From positions 6,103 to 70,102 of the forward strand of contig CAYWFS010000003.1 of NCBI GenBank assembly GCA_964457685.1: a DNA stretch of 64,000 nt, in the 5' to 3' direction. This document shows, piece after piece, positions 62,010-64,000 of the stretch. The notes below the pieces were generated by a model. The model worked only from the letters and a program-made list of their open reading frames with translations, had not been told where the DNA came from and ran no database searches. The stretch is from UMGS1696 sp964457685 (GTDB lineage Bacteria; Bacillota; Clostridia; Oscillospirales; CAG-272). A program made the translations under genes and the position numbers. Position 1 is the stretch's first letter; each line of letters opens with the position of its first letter.

Positions 62010-62759
62010 TTAATACATTATTGCGTCTGTTTCTGCGTATGTAACAAGAGTACCTATCTCCTCGCCGCAAGCAGCCTTAATGATGTTTTCAGGCTCCTTT
62101 AAAGCAAAGAGATACATATCAATCTTCTGCTCCTTAGCAAGTGCGGAAGCGGAGACATCGGTGGCGTGGAGATCCTTTACAAGGCATTCGTCATACGAAA
62201 CAACCTTATATCTCGGAACGCTTCTGTCTATATTGCCGTCCTTGTCAACAGGGTCTTTTGTATAGATACCGTCGATATTCTTCGCCATGAGAATAACGTC
62301 TGCTTCGATTTCCGCCGCTCTTACGACAACAGTTGTATCTGTGGTAACGAACGGAATACCGGTACCCGCACCGAACAGAACTACAGTGCCGTTTTCGAGG
62401 TAAGATATTGCTTTTCTGAAATCATACTGTTCCGCAAAGCTGTTCATGCCAACGGGAGACATAACTCTCGCAGAGCAACCTGCCTTTTCGAGAGCGTCCT
62501 CCATTCTGAGGCAGTTTATCATCGTACCGAGCATACCCATCTGGTCGGCTCTTGCACGTTTAACGCCCTTACCGTATGCACCTCTCCAGATATTGCCTGC
62601 ACCGATTACGATACCAACCTGGATACCCTCCTCGGTAAGCTTTTTTACTACCTGTGCAATCTCTGCGATTTTTTCGTTATCGAATATTTCATGAGAATCT
62701 TTTTTTGCGAGTGCTTCTCCGGAAAGCTTGAGGAGTACACGCTTGTACTTGCTGTTCAT
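62010..62759 (-). CDS. pyrH: UMP kinase
   Basis: 249 residues. Amino-acid-kinase fold that phosphorylates UMP with ATP. KLSGEALA at the N-terminus, GAGNIWRG, the YAGGTG-like LFGAGTGIPFVTTDT, and the DGIYTKDP loop are visible. First gene downstream of the tsf terminator; the 62760-62879 stretch upstream should contain its promoter, but I found none that is clear. Confidence 0.97.
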   Translation of the reverse strand: MNSKYKRVLLKLSGEALAKKDSHEIFDNEKIAEIAQVVKKLTEEGIQVGIVIGAGNIWRGAYGKGVKRARADQMGMLGTMINCLRMEDALEKAGCSARVMSPVGMNSFAEQYDFRKAISYLENGTVVLFGAGTGIPFVTTDTTVVVRAAEIEADVILMAKNIDGIYTKDPVDKDGNIDRSVPRYKVVSYDECLVKDLHATDVSASALAKEQKIDMYLFALKEPENIIKAACGEEIGTLVTYAETDAIMY

Positions 62760-62879
62760 AGTATTTTCCTCTCATATCATAATATAATCGTTCCAGTATA
62801 TTTTACATTATTTCAAGCGATTTGTAAATAGCATTTTTCATAATTGACGGCAAAAAATTCTATCGATTTGTTTTTTCAA

Positions 62880-62924
62880 ACAAAAAAGGAGACACTGTTT
62901 AAAGTATCTCCCTTTGATTTAGGT
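62880..62924 (-). terminator. intrinsic terminator after tsf
   Basis: Minus-strand arms aaagggagatac and gtgtctccttt (G-U pairs allowed) followed by a T run; begins about 12 bases after the tsf stop codon. It separates rpsB-tsf from pyrH onward. Confidence 0.75.
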
Positions 62925-62935
62925 ATCAGACAAAA

Positions 62936-63871
62936 TTACTGAGCCTTACCTGTAAGTCTTGCGATTTCTTCAGCGAAGTCGTCTTCTCTCTTTTCGAGAC
63001 CTTCACCCTTTTCGTAAAGAACGAAAGAAGCGATGGAAATATCAGCACCGAGTTCCTTAGCAACCTGAGCAACGTACTTACCTACAGTGAGGCTGTCGTC
63101 CTTAACGTAGGTCTGTTCGTTGAGGCAAGCCTTTTCATAGAAGTTGCCGATTCTGCCTTCAACGATCTTGTGAAGGATAGCTTCGGGCTTGTTAGCATTC
63201 TTTTCGTCGTTCTTGAGCTGAGCAACAAGGATTTCCTTTTCTTCAGCGAGAACGGATTCGGGAACGTCTTCCTTAGCAACGTATGTCGGAGGTGTACCTG
63301 CTGCGATCTGGAGGCAGATGTTCTTTGCGAATTCAGCGAATTCAGCCTTAGCAGCTGTAGCTTCGTCTGCATTGAACTTTACAACAACACCAGCAATACC
63401 GCCGCCGTGAATATATGTGGATGTAACACCGTCAATGATAACGAAACGGCGGATGTTCATGTTTTCACCGATAGTGAAGATCATGTCCTTAAGCTTTGCT
63501 TCAACTGTTTCGAAATCAGCGTCGTAACGAAGTGTCTTGAGTTCTTCAACGGAAGCGGGCTTGTTAGCAACGATAACCTTGAGGATGTTCTTAACGAATG
63601 TCTTGAAGGTTTCGTTCTTAGCAACGAAGTCTGTTTCAGCGTTAACTTCGATCATTGCAGTAACATTGCCCTCTGTAAGAATATCAACAACGCCTTCAGC
63701 AGCGATTCTGCCTGCCTTCTTATCAGCCTTGCCGAGACCCTTTTCACGGAGAACCTTTATTGCTTCATCAAAATCGCCCTCAGTTTCAACAAGTGCCTTC
63801 TTGCAGTCCATCATGCCTGCACCGGTCTTGCTTCTGAGTTCGTTTACCATTTTAGCTGTGATTGCTGCCAT
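62936..63871 (-). CDS. tsf: elongation factor Ts
   Basis: 311 residues. Nucleotide exchange factor of EF-Tu. N-terminal UBA-like part with VNELRSKTGAGMMDCKKAL, followed by the EIN-A-ETDFVAKN core contact region (IEVNAETDFVAKNETF). Codon use is strongly biased toward a small set (GCT/GCA, AAG, AAC), fitting high expression. 45 bases after rpsB. Confidence 0.97.
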   Translation of the reverse strand: MAAITAKMVNELRSKTGAGMMDCKKALVETEGDFDEAIKVLREKGLGKADKKAGRIAAEGVVDILTEGNVTAMIEVNAETDFVAKNETFKTFVKNILKVIVANKPASVEELKTLRYDADFETVEAKLKDMIFTIGENMNIRRFVIIDGVTSTYIHGGGIAGVVVKFNADEATAAKAEFAEFAKNICLQIAAGTPPTYVAKEDVPESVLAEEKEILVAQLKNDEKNANKPEAILHKIVEGRIGNFYEKACLNEQTYVKDDSLTVGKYVAQVAKELGADISIASFVLYEKGEGLEKREDDFAEEIARLTGKAQ

Positions 63872-63916
63872 AATTATTAAACTCCTCTATTATAAAATTC
63901 CAGTATGTCTTATAAA

Positions 63917-64000
63917 TTACTCAGCGTCTGCTGCTTCTTCTGTAGCTGTTTCTTCAGCTGCTGTGAGCTGTTCGCCCTGCTTGCCTTCGAGTACAGCGTC
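63917..64000 (-). CDS. rpsB: 30S ribosomal protein S2, C-terminal end only
   Basis: 27 residues up to a TAA at 63917-63919: AVLEGKQGEQ followed by an Ala/Glu-rich tail. The VLEGKQG-type ending and position before tsf identify rpsB; the rest of the gene lies beyond the window. Confidence 0.85.
   Translation of the reverse strand, partial: DAVLEGKQGEQLTAAEETATEEAADAE

Overview
The window reads as a chromosomal segment of an anaerobic, endospore-forming Gram-positive bacterium of the class Clostridia, most like gut Oscillospiraceae (Ruminococcus-type); this placement is inference from gene content. The evidence is spoVAE, yqfC, yqfD and ylbJ (sporulation), Gram-positive PolC, the ctsR-mcsA-mcsB-clpC operon, a rubrerythrin, S-layer homology repeats, and carbohydrate genes typical of gut life (GH127 arabinofuranosidase, GH92 mannosidase-type enzyme, rhamnose catabolism). 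Two runs of exactly 100 N (13591-13690 and 17340-17439) are scaffold gaps, so this is a draft assembly, and each gap damages genes. Nearly all of the window is coding. No rRNA, tRNA, CRISPR, phage or IS element was seen.

Layout. 1-3.3 kb (+): end of a spoVA operon, GH127, and a rubrerythrin with rubredoxin-like domains at both ends. 3.3-7.3 kb (-): secreted metallo-beta-lactamase-fold lipoprotein, transglutaminase-SLH surface protein, hydroxypyruvate-isomerase-like enzyme. 7.5-11.7 kb: VanZ-like protein, pyridoxamine kinase plus Xer recombinase, two membrane proteins. 11.7-15.2 kb: yerC, methyltransferase (broken by a gap) and recQ, then a phosphopantetheinyl transferase. 15.3-17.9 kb (-): a MarR regulator and an ABC exporter (gap between them) behind a consensus promoter bracketed by two identical 12-bp palindromes. 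18-19.3 kb (+): SPFH membrane protein plus a small ribbon-helix-helix-like protein. 19.3-27 kb (-): seven closely spaced genes: epimerase, rhaB, rhaA, CapA-like lipoprotein, cell-wall amidase, AEC permease, SIS isomerase. 27.2-34.3 kb (-): yqfC-yqfD-phoH-ybeY-era-recO-mutS2. 34.4-37.7 kb (+): ylbJ, a small Cys protein, prfB, a TrmH-family methyltransferase. 37.8-43.8 kb (-): FliB-like Cys protein, then the clpC-mcsB-mcsA-ctsR stress operon with an array of CtsR heptads upstream. 44.1-52 kb (+): GH92, LTA-synthase-like protein, heterodimeric ABC exporter. 52-64 kb (-): the conserved chain rpsB-tsf / pyrH-frr-uppS-cdsA-dxr-rseP-ispG-polC.

Most of the window is conserved housekeeping. The parts most worth a second look are the MarR/ABC pair with its flanking palindromes and proline/methionine-rich repeats, the SPFH/RHH pair with paired TGATATCA palindromes, the linkage of rhamnose catabolism to an envelope amidase and a CapA-like protein that has lost its metal-site signatures, the rubrerythrin whose ribosome-binding site lies in a long hairpin, an intrinsic terminator placed inside the clpC operon just before clpC, and a structured, unassigned intergenic stretch at about 8.1-8.3 kb. 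I found no clearly new multi-gene defence or biosynthetic system.
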